Assembly: GCF_021869535.1 (NCBI RefSeq)
Contig: NW_026262668.1
Location: 135,519,635-135,583,634, forward strand
From: Mytilus californianus
Taxonomy: Eukaryota; Mollusca; Bivalvia; Mytilida; Mytilidae
Reading direction: 5' to 3'
Length of the DNA: 64,000 bases
Under the pieces are notes generated by a model. That model had not been told where the DNA came from. It ran no database searches and saw nothing but the letters and a program-made list of their open reading frames with translations. Position numbers and translations under genes: made by a program. Below are positions 12,240 to 26,800 of the stretch, piece after piece. The first letter of the stretch is position 1, and the number at the start of each line of letters is the position of its first letter.

Positions 12240-15200
12240 GAAAGAAATAAAGAGAGAACTATAACCCCTGTACGATCATCTAAACGTGATGATCAATAAA
12301 GCAAAAAGCTTTAACAAATAACATGACATCTACAAATAAACAGAGAACTATAATCCCTGTACGATCATCTAAACGTGATGATCAATAAAGCAAAAAGCTT
12401 TAACAAATAACATGACATCTACAAATAAACAGAGAACTATAATCCCTGTACGATCATCTAAACGTGATGATCAATAAAGCAAAAAGCTTTAACAAATAAC
12501 ATGACATCTACAAATAAACAGAGAACTATAATCCCTGTACGATCATCTAAACGTGATGATCAATAAAACAAAAAGCTTTAACAAAAAACATGACATCTAC
12601 AAATAAACAGAGAACTATAATCCCTGTACGATCATCTAAACGTGATCAATAATGCAAAAAGCTTTAACAAATAACATGACATCTACAAATAAACAGAGAA
12701 CTATAACCCCTGTACGACCAACTAAACGTGATGATCAATAAAGCAAAAAGCTTTAACAAATAATATGACATCTACAAATAAACAGAGAACTATAACTCCT
12801 GTACGATCATCTAAACGTGATGATCAATAAAGCAAAAAAGCTTTAACAAATAACATGACATCTACAAATAAACAGAGAACTATAATCCCTGTACGATCAT
12901 CTAAACGTGATGATCAATAAAACAAAAAGCTTTAACAAAAAACATGACATCTAACAGAGAACTATAACCCCTGTACGATCATCTAAACGTGATGATCAAT
13001 AAAGCAAAAAGCTTTAACAAAAAACATGACATCTACAAATAAACAGAGAACTATAATCCCTGTACGATCATCTAAACGTGATGATCAATAAAACAAAAAG
13101 CTTTAACAAAAAACATGACATCTACAAATAAACAGAGAACTATAATCCCTGTACGATCATCTAAACGTGATCAATAATGCAAAAAGCTTTAACAAATAAC
13201 ATGACATCTACAAATAAACAGAGAACTATAACCTCTGTACGACCAACTAAACGTGATGATCAATAAAGCAAAAAGCTTTAACAAATAATATGACATCTAC
13301 AAATAAACAGAGAACTATAACTCCTGTACGATCATCTAAACGTGATGATCAATAAAACAAAAAGCTTTAACAAATAACATGACATCTACAAATAAACAGA
13401 GAACTATAACCCCTGTACGATCATCTAAACGTGATGATCAATAAAGCAAAAAGCTTTAACAAAAAACATGACATCTACAAATAAACAGAGAACTATAATC
13501 CCTGTACGATCATCTAAACGTGATGATCAATAAAGCAAAAAGCTTTAACAAAAAACATGACATCTACAAATAAACAGAGAACTATAACCCCTGTACGATC
13601 ATCTAAACGTGATGATCAATAAAGCAAAAAGCTTTAACAAATAACATGACATCTACAAATAAACAGAGAACTATAAGCCCTGTACGATCATCTAAACGTG
13701 ACGATCAATAAAGCAAAAAGCTTTAACAAATAACATGACATCTACAAATAAACAGAGAACTATAACCCCTGTACGATCATCTAAACGTGATAATCAATAA
13801 AGCGAAAAGCTTTAACAAATAACATGACATCTACAAATAAACAGAGAACTATAACCCCTGTACGATCATCTAAACGTGATGATCAATAAAGCAAAAAGCT
13901 TTAACAAATAACATGACATCTACAAATAAACAGAGAACTATAACCCCTGTACGATCATCTAAACGTGATGATCAATAAAGCAAAAAGCTTTAACAAATAA
14001 CATGATATCTACAAATAAACAGAGAACTATAACCCCTGTACGATCATCTAAACGTGATGATCAATAAAGCAAAAAGCTTTAACAAATAACATGACATCTA
14101 CAAATAAACAGAGAACTATAACCCCTGTACGATCATCTAAACGTGATGACCAATAAAGCAAAAAGCTTTAACAAATAACATGATATCTACAAATAAACAG
14201 AGAACTATAACCCCTGTACGATCATCTAAACGTGATGATCAATAAAGCAAAAAGCTTTAACAAATAACATGACATCTACAAATAAACAGAGAACTATAAC
14301 CCCTGTACGATCATCTAAACGTGATGATCAATAAAGCAAATAACATGACATCTACAAATAAACAGAGAACTATAACCGCTATACGATCATCTAAACGTGA
14401 TGATCAATAAAGCAAAAAGCTTTAACAAATAACATGACATCTACAAATAAACAGAGAACTATAACCCCTGTACGATCATCTAAACGTGATGATCAATAAA
14501 GCAAAAAGCTTTAACAAATAACATGACATCTACAAATAAACAGAGAACTATAATCCCTGTACGATCATCTAAACGTGATGATCAATAAAACAAAAAGCTT
14601 TAACAAAAAACATGACATCTAACAGAGAACTATAACCCCTGTACGATCATCTAAACGTGATGATCAATAAAGCAAAAAGCTTTAACAAAAAACATGACAT
14701 CTACAAATAAACAGAGAACTATAATCCCTGTACGATCATCTAAACGTGATGATCAATAAAACAAAAAGCTTTAACAAAAAACATGACATCTACAAATAAA
14801 CAGAGAACTATAATCCCTGTACGATCATCTAAACGTGATCAATAATGCAAAAAGCTTTAACAAATAACATGACATCTACAAATAAACAGAGAACTATAAC
14901 CCCTGTACGACCAACTAAACGTGATGATCAATAAAGCAAAAAGCTTTAACAAATAATATGACATCTACAAATAAACAGAGAACTATAACTCCTGTACGAT
15001 CATCTAAACGTGATGATCAATAAAACAAAAAGCTTTAACAAATAACATGACATCTACAAATAAACAGAGAACTATAACCCCTGTACGATCATCTAAACGT
15101 GATGATCAATAAAGCAAAAAGCTTTAACAAAAAACATGACATCTACAAATAAACAGAGAACTATAATCCCTGTACGATCATCTAAACGTGATGATCAATA

Positions 15201-16790
15201 AAGCAAAAAGCTTTAACAAAAAACATGACATCTACAAATAAACAGAGAACTATAACCCCTGTACGATCATCTAAACGTGATGATCAATAAAGCAAAAAGC
15301 TTTAACAAATAACATGACATCTACAAATAAACAGAGAACTATAAGCCCTGTACGATCATCTAAACGTGACGATCAATAAAGCAAAAAGCTTTAACAAATA
15401 ACATGACATCTACAAATAAACAGAGAACTATAACCCCTGTACGATCATCTAAACGTGATAATCAATAAAGCGAAAAGCTTTAACAAATAACATGACATCT
15501 ACAAATAAACAGAGAACTATAACCCCTGTACGATCATCTAAACGTGATGACCAATAAAGCAAAAAGCTTTAACAAATAACATGATATCTACAAATAAACA
15601 GAGAACTATAACCCCTGTACGATCATCTAAACGTGATGATCAATAAAGCAAAAAGCTTTAACAAATAACATGACATCTACAAATAAACAGAGAACTATAA
15701 CCCCTGTACGATCATCTAAACGTGATGATCAATAAAGCAAATAACATGACATCTACAAATAAACAGAGAACTATAACCGCTATACGATCATCTAAACGTG
15801 ATGATCAATAAAGCAAAAAGCTTTAACAAATAACATGACATCTACAAATAAACAGAGAACTATAACCCCTGTACGATCATCTAAACGTGATGATCAATAA
15901 CGCAAAAAGCTTTAACAAATAACATGACATCTACAAATAAACAGAGAACTATAACCCCTGTACGATCATCTAAACGTGATGATCAATAAAGCAAAAAGCT
16001 TTAACAAATAACATGACATCTACAAATAAACAGAGAACTATAACCCCTGTACGATCATCTAAACGTGATGATCAATAAAGCAAAAAGCTTTAACAAATAA
16101 CATGACATCTACAAATAAACAGAGAACTATAACCCCTGTACGATCATCTAAACGTGATGATCAATAAAGCAAAAAGCTTTAACAAATAACATAACATCTT
16201 CAAATAAACAGAGAACTATAACCCCTGTACGATCATCTAAACGTGATGACCAATAAAGCAAAAAGCTTTAACAAATAACATGACATCTACAAATAAACAG
16301 AGAACTATAACCCCTGTACGATCATCTAAACGTGATGATCAATAAAGCAAAAAGCTTTAACAAATAACATGACATCTTCAAATAAACAGAGAACTATAAC
16401 CCCTGTACGATCATCTAAACGTGATGACCAATAAAGCAAAAAGCTTTAACAAATAACATGACATCTACAAATAAACAGAGAACTATAACCCCTGTTGGAT
16501 AAACTAAACGTGACGATCAATAAAGCATAAAGCTTTAACAAACAACATGACAACTACAAATAAACAGAGAACTATAACCCCTGTTAAATAAACTAAACGT
16601 GACGATCAATAAAGCAAAAAGCTATGACAAACAACATGACAACTACAAATAAACAGAGAACTATAACCGCTGTAAGATAAACTAAACGTGGGGATCAATA
16701 AAGCAAAAAGCTTTAACAAATAACATGACAACTACAAATAAACAGTGTAGGATAAACTAAACGTGATGATCAATAAAGCAAAAAGCTATG
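12240..16790. repeat. 89-bp satellite array, about 51 units, with higher-order structure
   Basis: Monomer of 89 bp (for example CAGAGAAC at 12341 and 12430). Each carries GATCATC and GATGATC as a 7-bp inverted pair around TAAACGT, then AAAGCTTT. Diagnostic variants recur 1668 bp apart: the shortened CATCTAACAGAG at 12951 and 14619, CGACCAAC at 13241 and 14909, GTGATAATC at 13787 and 15455. A unit lacking AAAGCTTTAACA recurs at 14336 and 15737 (1401 bp = 1668 minus three monomers). Units degrade at the right edge (16490-16790). Noncoding intergenic satellite. Confidence 0.95.
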
Positions 16791-17701
16791 ACAAACAACA
16801 CGACCATAGCAAATGAAGAGAGAATCGTAACCCCTTGTAAGATCGATCAAGTGTGATCATTAATAAAAGGAACAAATATACGAAGGCATGGCATATAATT
16901 TGGACCAACTTGTTTTTCTTTCTTTGTTTACCTATTTTTTAAATTTTTATTATTTCATTTATTTTATGTGTTATGTAGTTAGATTTTGAAGAATGTATTT
17001 ACTTTAACACATTCGAACTTTTGGTAAAATCACGAAATATAAGTTTAATAGATAGAAAACACATTAAGAAAATCGATAGATATACGTAAACAGTGTTATT
17101 CTAATGACGAAATTTCTTTAAAAGCTACTGATCAATTTAATACAAAGTGAGTAAGATGTATAAGAATTTTAAAATAATTGTTCTTGTTATGACGTAGGAT
17201 TGTCTCCATAATTTGATTTGCTTTGGATCAAGTCTAATGGATTAAAAATATTTAAAAGACAATTCATTCAATTTTATATATATATCGTACCATTCAGATA
17301 TGGTTTGACGACCATTTTCCCCGAAGCAATTACAATTGATATTTAAGTATTTTTAATTAAATATCTAATATATTTATCCATTTGGTTTCAGTGAAAAGGT
17401 ACGTTGATTGATACATTTGTCTTTCTCTGTTCATTTTTTTCTTTTTTAGGGTAGTAATGATAATAATCATGTTAAAATCATCTTGACAAATAAATCAAAT
17501 TCAACAATCTATAGATATGTATCATGATTAGCTTTGTACCTTCAGCGTGCTTGCAGCAGGATGCTTTAACAGATATATGTCAATTCGATATAACAAAGAC
17601 TGTTTAATTACTTTACAAAATATATTTAAATAAACTTGTTATATTTAAAAAAAATCTTCAGACATAAACTAATGTGAAATAATTATTTTAGGCATTTGAA
17701 G
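16791..17701. other. Region upstream of the peroxidase start
   Basis: AT-rich. A plausible splice acceptor (TTATTTTAG, ending about 17690) just before the start codon suggests an untranslated first exon upstream, which I cannot place. No promoter motif is convincing. Confidence 0.35.
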
Positions 17702-17858
17702 ATGCAACTGAATGTATTGTGGATACTGGTTGCCTTGCTTGTCTTGTCAACAGCAAGGTTTACAAAACGGAAGACACATAAACAACTGGTAAAAGATTGT
17801 ACCGAATATGGCAAAGAACAATTAACAAACTTTAAAAAGAAAAATCAGGAAGGAGAAG
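17702..17858 (+). CDS. Peroxidase exon 1: signal peptide and propeptide start
   Basis: The ATG at 17702 opens a classic signal peptide ([18 protein letters not shown]) followed by a basic stretch RFTKRKTHK. The donor at 17859 (GTTCGT) is weak, but the phase-1 end joins exactly to the next exon. The window shows no other in-frame start nearby. Confidence 0.75.
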
Positions 17859-20800
17859 GTTCGTTTTTAATTAAAAAAAAAGAAATTATTATTATGTGCA
17901 ATGTTAATCACATGACACGTAGATTGCTAACGGAAAATAATGTTTAATGTTACTTAAAGGATAAACCTTCCTGGCATTCTGTAACGACAAACATTTCTTT
18001 CTAGAATTTCAAAACACCTAAATAAAAAATTCTACTCGGAGAAGCTTGAACTTGATAAAACTTGCGCAAGTCAGCCATTTTGAATCTCGGAAAAGCATTT
18101 TACTAACATAAGCAAACTTTAGTTGTGCAATACACAGTCATGCATTTCATTTTTGAAAACCGATATTTTGGGGTTGTTTTCTTTCATTGCACACAATTTT
18201 TTTTAAAGCATCGCTAAATGCACAAGCTGTATATTGAAACCAAGCTCGGGTGACATATATATTTTTGTTATAACATTGCTTAAAAGAAAACTAAATCTTG
18301 GTATCTCTGTTTTGGCTTCCATATACTAGAAGTTTGGTCTCTTGCGTACCTGATGAAGATTTATCCAGAATCATGTTACTAGTATTATCCACGAGAGATC
18401 CATTCATAATAAAGATACTCTTCCGCTGTCGAGGCATTAGGTCTCGCTTCTTTTGGAGTACATGCGATTCCAACGGGGACTTTTATCAATTAACAATAGG
18501 GAACAAAAATCATCCTTTTTTTCCTTGTAAAACTAAAATAAGTAAATCTAGGAAAGGACAGTCATTGCTGTTTATATTTGATTTATTTAAAGTAAGTTCC
18601 TTTGGATAAATTTCGGCAGTATATTTAGCACTGTATCTAAACTACCCCGGCGAAAAATGTTTGGACTCAATAGTATCTAATGTCCGGTACGGTGACGAAC
18701 AATCAACAGACAGAGAAATGTAGAAATTCTGTTTATTTATTTGTTGTTTTAATGATATTGAAGAATATACATACACATATAACTATTTTCGATAGTGTGA
18801 TGTAATATTTTCTACCACCGTTCTAGATTTATGGAGAAATAAGTAAAAATGCACATCAAAATGGTGAATTGAGTGAACCCTGCCTCGAATTTGTTTAATT
18901 TCTCTTTAAATTGAGCACATTGTACGGAAAGAAAGGTACGGAAAGAAAGATATTAACACGGAGATTTCAAGACTTTTCACTATGATCGCCTCAATATTTG
19001 CATGTCTGTGCATGGAATGAAAGAAGTGGGTCATGTCAAAATTGAAGAACCCGGTTTTGTCAATGTGTACGACCCGGTTTTGTCCTTATATTTCACAAAG
19101 CAGACCCGGTTTTGTCATAGAAAATAATGCATAATCGCATGACGAAAATTAAAATATGGCGTTCAACAGCAGTTTGAGGGATCGTTGAAAAACATTTTCT
19201 TTCAGAGGATAACTTATAACCTTTTTGAATCCGTAAACACTTGAACTCCTGCTATATTAGAACAAAGCAAATTTCAATTTTGTTTTGTATAAAAAAAAAA
19301 AGGAAAAATTAAAAAGAAATGAAGGTTTTGAAACGGAATTAGATTTTTTTTTATATCATCTATGTAAATTTAAGTGTTCAAACTTAATTAGGGTACGGCC
19401 TTGAAAATTTAAGGACACATTTGATATGTGATTTTTTGGGACAACAAGATGGTTATCTTAGTGTTCCGCTCTACTTAAAGGGAAGACAGTATAATCGTTT
19501 GAAAATAAATATTCTGAAACTAAACGTCCATTATAATGCAAGAGAATAAGACAAATGTATGTGCATGCAGAATCGCCCAAGAAAAGGAATTTCCATGCGG
19601 CGCAAAGGATCACAATAATAGTGCGTTAAAAATCTGTTTACCCCTTGTTATAATAATACTAAGTATAAATTAGTATAAAAGTCTTAGGCCATCCGGAAAT
19701 TGCAATAATGATTATTTGATTAGTAATTTATATAAATAAACGATGTTTCATCTCTCTTTTTTTTTCTTTTTTTCTTTTTTTTAGCATTAACAAATTCTTT
19801 AATGCACTAGTATCAAGTTGTTAACAACTGCCCTATATAATACAACTATTATATATAGGTTTATCTCTTCATTGTATAATGATTATCGTACATTTACAAA
19901 TGTTCTACAATTTAAGCAATTTGGTCAAGTTTAAAATTGTCAATATGCAAGGGCGGACCGAGGCCATGATTTTTGAAAGGGACGTATTCATAAACGGATT
20001 TTATACCGCCGAGCGTAGCAAGGGGAACTTTTTTTAACGATTTAATGCTAAATAAAAAATCATATTTAAATCCTAAAAAACATGATAAAATAATTATTTC
20101 TAGCCACCAAAAAGGGGGGGGTCGGCGTACTCCCTCTACTCCCCTGGATCCGCCACTGATATAATGTAACTATATCGTATACCATCATAAAATTTAAAAA
20201 AAGACGAAAAAAACAGAGACAGCCGCCAATCCCATATTTACTATAGGGGCTCTGTAATCAAATGAGTTAAGCCTTTTTCAACTCAATGAATTTTATAGTT
20301 TGTTCATATGTTGTGCTGTTATACCACTTTTTTTTTCTTGAGGGGGAGCGTGGGGGGGGGGGGGGGGCTTACACGTTCAACCTCGCCATTCTGTATGTAC
20401 CAGTACCGAAGGAGCCTGTAAATCGGTTGTTGTCTTTTGTTGCTATATATCATACATGTATTTGTTTTTCGTTTTTTATTTTGTACATAAATCTAGGTCG
20501 TTAGTTTCCACATTAGTTTTTTTTTACAGTTTTCATTTCGGGGCCTTTTTTAGCTTACTATGCCGTATGGACCTTTCTCATTGTTGGATGCCATACGGTG
20601 TTCTATATTTGTTAACTTATACGTCATTTGGTCTCTGATGGAAAGTTGTCTCAATGTCATTTTTCACGGGCTAAATTGCCTATTAGGTTGTTCTACGAAG
20701 ACGAAGACGAAGATATTGGACGTTATAATGTTGCAAACCAACTTTTATTTATAAAAAGAAATAATCCTTTCATGCCATGCTCAATGCTCATTTAAACATA

Positions 20801-23800
20801 GGAAGGCATTATATTTGTTAAAATTTTTAAACCAAGCGTTAGCCAGGTATAAAATATTGACAAATATAATGTCTACCTATGTTAAAATGAGCGTAGAGCA
20901 TGGCATGATAGAATTATTTTGTTTCTAATGGGGAAGTTTAGAACTTGTGTATTTCGAAGCGGACATAAAATACACGTTCGAAAGGCAACCATTTTGATTG
21001 AGATATCCAAAACGTTCTAATAGATATAAGAAGATGTGGTATGAGTGCCAATGAGACAACTCTCCATCCAAGTCACAATTTGTAAAAGTAAACCATTATA
21101 GGTCAAAGTACGGCCTTCAAAACGGAGCTTTTTCTCTCACTGTCCGTCAATGGATGAACGAATGAGTAAATATTTTGTAAACATAGCGTATAGTGTAGTA
21201 AAGCATACTATCCTTACTCTTTTGATAAATTGATATGGTAACACAATCATTCCACATCTTCTTATTTTTACATCATTACAGTAGTATAGAAAACTAACAA
21301 ACATTTTTGAGATGTATTTCTATTTGTATCCATCTGATGACTTAAGCCTTTTTCAACTGATTTTATTAGTTCGTTCTTATGTTGTACTGTTACACCAATT
21401 TCCTAGGTTAGGGGGAGGGTTGGGATCCCGCTAAGATGTTTAACCCCGCCCCATTCTGTATATATTTACCTGTCCCAAGCCAGGAGCCTGTATTTCAGTG
21501 GTTGTCGTTTGTTGCTGTGTTACATATTTGTTTTTCGTTCATTATTTTGTACATAAATTAGGCCGTTAGTTTCCTCGTTTGAATTGTTTTACACTTGTCA
21601 TTTGGGGGCCTTTATTGCTGACTATGTTGTATGAGCTTTGTTCATTGTTGAAGGCCGTACGGCGACCTATAGTTGTTAATTTCTGTGTCATTTGATCTCT
21701 TGTGACGAGCTGTCTCATTGGCAATCACACCACATCTTCTTTTTTTCTATCATAAAAAATTAATGTAAGTACATGATATAAAGTAATTATTTCCATTTAA
21801 ACTAAGTTCGAAGATAAGATCAATAAGGTATACGTATAGCATTCAAAAATGTCTACTCCCTATTACGAAAAGTTCCCGTTTGAAATATATTTTAACACAT
21901 GTTTGTATTGCAATAACATCTTTATAACATCTTTTTGACTCAAATATTTAATTTCTTCCGATGGGCAATGTCCAGATCCGTGCTAACGTAGCTTTTCATA
22001 AATTTGTGGTTTCAAAACAAAACAAAACCGGGTCCTATACTGAGACAAAACAGGGTCCTTGTGTAATAAACAACATTGACGAAACAGGGTCCTTCCATTT
22101 TGACATGACCCATTTATTTCGTTCCATGCATAGAAATGCAAATATTGAGGTGCTCATAGTGACTAGCCATGCAATCTCTGTGTTAATATCTTTCTTTCCG
22201 TACTTTTCTTTCCGTGCAATGTGCACAATTTAAAGAGAAATTAAACAAATTCGTAGCAATGTTCACTCAATTCACCATTTTCGTGTGCCTTTTTACTTAT
22301 TTCTCCATTAATCTAGAACGGTTGTAGAAAATATTACATCACACAATCGAAAATAGTTATATGTGTATGTTTATTCTTCAATGTCATTAAATAACAAATA
22401 AATAAACAGAAATTCTACCTTTTCTCTGTCTGTTGATTGTTCGTCACCGTACCGGACATTAGATACTATCGAGTCCAAACATTTTTTGCCGGGGTAGTTT
22501 AGACACAGTGTTTAGAGAATTCTGGATTATTTAACGAAAAAATATTATCACGATAACGGTAAGTGTTGTTGAATTTGTCAACTAAATGGAATTTAGACGG
22601 GCCATAAACTGTGATTCATAACAGAACAGGAACAAGTCTGCTATTAAACTTTATTCCCGAAACGTACATTAATGTTGTTAAGGAGTAAATGTGCAGCTTT
22701 GATCATTTCATGGCACCTCCAGTAAGTATATCTACCATATTAACCTTTCTCATTAGAGAAGAAGGCTTTATATAAGTTGAGTTGCAGCAAATAAGAGTTG
22801 AAAAGTCAAAACTGTTAACCGAATTAAAAGGACCATCAAAAGCACGTGATTTATTTAAAACACCCAAAGAATATTTTATACTCCGAAAAAAGTTAATACT
22901 ACCATTTGCATATGCTTTATTACGAAGTTAAAGATAAGGTCGTTGATAGTATTAAGGAACTATTTAAAAGCACTGAAATATTAGTTGTAGAACACTTACT
23001 AGAGGCCGAGAATCAGATGCAACAATAGTTTACGCGTATCACTTGCTGAACAATTACATATGATTTTAGTTGTATTTCAATCTCAGTTCGGGTGGTTTGA
23101 TAAACACAAATATACATGATTTATACACTGTAAATAGCTAGAGGTTATTTGACAAGTTCTTGAATTTTTTTTTATCCGTATAGCTAAAATTAAATTCTTG
23201 TTAAATTCGTTAATTGTTGAATTATAATATGTGCTTTCATCCGAAATATCATTGACATTTAAGGATTGTTTACAACATTTATAGTATATTTAGAATAACA
23301 ACTATGTATATTGCACGATTTGGTACATAACCTCGGGTTTTCTTTTTATCCTCATAAGATAATATTAAAATTTCATTCATAATCAGCAAACAACGCCACA
23401 TACCACTGTAAGAAAACACTATCACATAATCCACCGTAGCAAAACTAGCCATATACCACAGTATAGAAAACACTATCAAATAACCCTTGATATTTAAATC
23501 AAACTAGATTACCTAGTTACTACAGCAAAAACATACACATACATATTTATAGTAAATGCAAGCCACGGTACATTGTGCAGCAAAAAATCTCTGTAGTAAA
23601 ATACCTCACATAGACCAGTGAAGCAAACCGTAAATAGATATGTCCAGCACAGTTCTGAAGAAAACAAATAGAAAGAAGATAACAAGAGGGCAATCAGAAA
23701 CCATGAGTCGACGAAAAACAGACAATACCATGAACAAAAAGGACAAGACCAATACGGGGTCTGTACCTGCGTCACCTGCATGCAATTGATTGAGGTGACG

Positions 23801-26800
23801 TGTGTTCTAAATCATAACTGAGGAAGATGATTACCAAAATTATGTTCTATAGGACTAGATTGGTGTCATGTTTTAGGATAAAAATCTTCAAATTTTCCGT
23901 TTACAATAAGGGTTGTAAACTTTCAATCTATCGGCAAACAGGAAGTGGCTGCATAAAATAATTCGCTTCCATAGAAGTCAAGACAAGTTTGACGAAAGTT
24001 TTCTATCCAAGGTCTTTCGTAAGGACGGATGGACGGAGTCGAGCAGTTATTAAACGTTGGCGACACAGATGAAAATGACGAAAGGATAAAAAAATAAAGA
24101 TTTATGAACACAAACCCTACAAACAAATGGAGGGGAACTAATGTTAGGCAGTTGCTGTCTCACTATTGGCACCCATCGTGTTTCTCATTTCAAGTACATA
24201 TTAGGGTTTTTTCCTATTGGTAATGTCAAAATCGAAGAAACAAGGACAAGATTGTAGCGGCTACAGCTTGAACATCTCCGTTGTCATCTCTGACTACGAT
24301 ATTCCATACCTGTCAACCAAATTATAATGGCGTCCGTAAAACGTTCGTGGGGTGAAAGCACTTTTCCCAATTGATATTTTATATAGAAATAAGGATATGC
24401 GGTATGATTACCAATGAGACAACTATCCACCGAAGTTCAAATGAAGTGGATGTAAGCAATTATAGGCAACCGTATGGCCTTCAACAATGAGAAAAACCCA
24501 TACCGTATAGTCGGCTATAAAAGGCCCGACATGAAAAATACAAAACAATTTAATTGAGAAAAACTAACGGCCTGATTTATAACAAAACTATTTACGAAAA
24601 ACAAATCTGACAGGCATGAATCAACGACAACCACTGAACTACAGGCTCCTGACTTGGGACAGACACATAAAGCATGTGGCGGGGTTAAACATGTTTGAAG
24701 GCGCCAACACTCCCCCTTACCTAGGATAGTGGTGTAACAGTACAACATAAGAACAAACTATAAAAATCAGTTGAAAATGGCTTAACTCTTCAGATCGATA
24801 CAAAGCAGAAAAACATCTAACAAAAGCACAGACCATACGTGGTAGTATATTTATACAGCCCTTTAAACACAAAACTACACAAAGTTACTGACAGCTAGTT
24901 CAAAGCCAACAACAACTAATAAGAAAATCCTGTATCTAAGACTAAAATATCAAGCAGTACACATCCAACATCCAATGGATTTCGTGTAAAGACGTCTGTT
25001 ATGTAGTTACACCACTGTCCTAGGTTACGAGGAGAGTTTAGCGCTCACAACCTGTTTAATCCCTTCACATTCTTGGTCGATGGTGCTGTCTGCCATAAAT
25101 GTTTTCTTTTTTTCGTTTATTGTTTAAGTGTAAACCCGTATGGTAAACTGAAGTTGTTCGAATCTGTGTTCGTGTCTTTTTTGTTAGTTACTTCTCATTG
25201 GTAATCACACCACATCTTCTTATTTTCATAAACATCCCGACCTTCATCACAGTCGACCAATTTTACAGAACCTGCTTATTGGATTTATTTCCTCTTCCTG
25301 TATGCATAAAATATTTGCCAATGGACATTAACCAAACAACAAAACTCAATCAATCAATCAGTTTTCAAATCGTATATAACCTGTATAGGAATCAGTCTCT
25401 AGTATTTTATTTGTTAGGAAAATAAATAAAACTTAGTAAGGAAAAACTGACTTTCTTTTCACGTAAAATAATCTCACCGAATCACATCGCCTTGTTCTAT
25501 TAAGATATAAACAATTTAAAACAAATCAAACTTGCTGATCTAATAAAACAAAACACATAGCCGCTAAATTTTCTACCCATAGTCGGCAACTTGAATACGA
25601 GGAATTTCAATATTGATCATTTATATGATTCTTGTTGCGTAGTATTGAACGGCCAGTATTATACAAAACATTCCCTTATAACCTATGACAATTCGTGATT
25701 TTTAAGACCCCATATACGCCATGCTTTTAATTTTGTCAATCTTGCAGTTTTACCATTTTATTAAAAGTATAATGCTATTTTTATTTGAAATCAGATAATT
25801 AGCATTGTGTACATAAATGTCAAAATGATTTACAAAACGATCGTCAACCCGATACTAATCAGATTTACACGTATTTTATTTGATGTAATTCTAGGAGTGA
25901 TAAAATCTATTGTATGTATATATAGCTCTCTGCCTACTAACCAAGTTTTATAGAAGTACATTAAGTACATTCGAAATTCATATAACATATTGCGAAGAAT
26001 TACGCGTTGATCAATTTCAAATATTTAACTAAAATACTCAGTTTAATAAATAATACCATCAACATCTTGATCCCTTCATATATGTATGATAAAATAATAT
26101 CGTTAAAAGCTAGATGTGAAATACAACTTTTATGAAATTCACACAGGACATTTAATGCATTAACTATTGTTATAAACATCCCAGACAAATCCAATATTTC
26201 ATCTCACCAGAACACAAAGATTATGCCAGGGAGGAAAAATAAGTCTGACATTTATGACTAAAACAGTTAATGAACAGAAAATATGTCTGTTGGAGATCGA
26301 GTTAGCACTGGTACAAAATGTGATAGTAGATAGATAGATGGATTTATAGGAAGATCTATACTTTCAAACGTTAAAACTACATGTATTTACACATGTGTTT
26401 GTTTAGTTGCTCGGCCTTCTGATATTTTGATATTTGGTATACATGCTTAGAATGATTTGCCCAGTGATAGTTGTTACTATAACTAGTATTGTATTTTCTC
26501 CTAGATATAGAGGAACATTCGTTTGATTTACTGAGATGGAGAAAGAAAGAGTCCAGTGAACTAGAGTATGCAGCTATACTCACTTTAGAGGCCACAAAGA
26601 AACTTAAAACAGAGTAAGTAGAAATGATGAATGTATTGTTGGTTGCTAAACGTCCTGATAAAGTAGAAATGGAGGCACATCTAAAATGGCCAGGGGATAA
26701 TTGATATATTCGACAGCTTCCAAAAATAACTACTTCGTCCAAAGAATTATATATCTTTAATGTCTTCCTTTTCTCATATGTAGAATTTCAATAGTTAGTA

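Larger units (their letters stand above)
18629..22510. mobile_element. 3.9-kb fold-back transposon with ~490-bp terminal inverted repeats
   Basis: The left arm 18629-~19120 is the diverged reverse complement of ~22025-22510: both tips read CACTGTRTCTAAACTACCCC, and both arms contain 'ACGGTGACGAACAATCAACA', 'GTACGGAAAGAAAG' and repeated 'ACCCGGTTTTGTC'. TTTAG flanks both ends (18624-18628, 22511-22515), a 5-bp target duplication. No transposase is seen; the interior holds SINE-like copies and a hairpin, so it is non-autonomous or gutted. Superfamily not assigned. Located in peroxidase intron 1. Confidence 0.85.

Noticed and set aside
12240..16790. CRISPR-like array
   Set aside because: Units are contiguous 89-bp monomers without unique spacers, in a eukaryotic intergenic region.
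18291..18609. Overlapping open frames on both strands near 18.3-18.6 kb
   Set aside because: No recognisable domain, no splice context and no conserved motif; length is compatible with chance.
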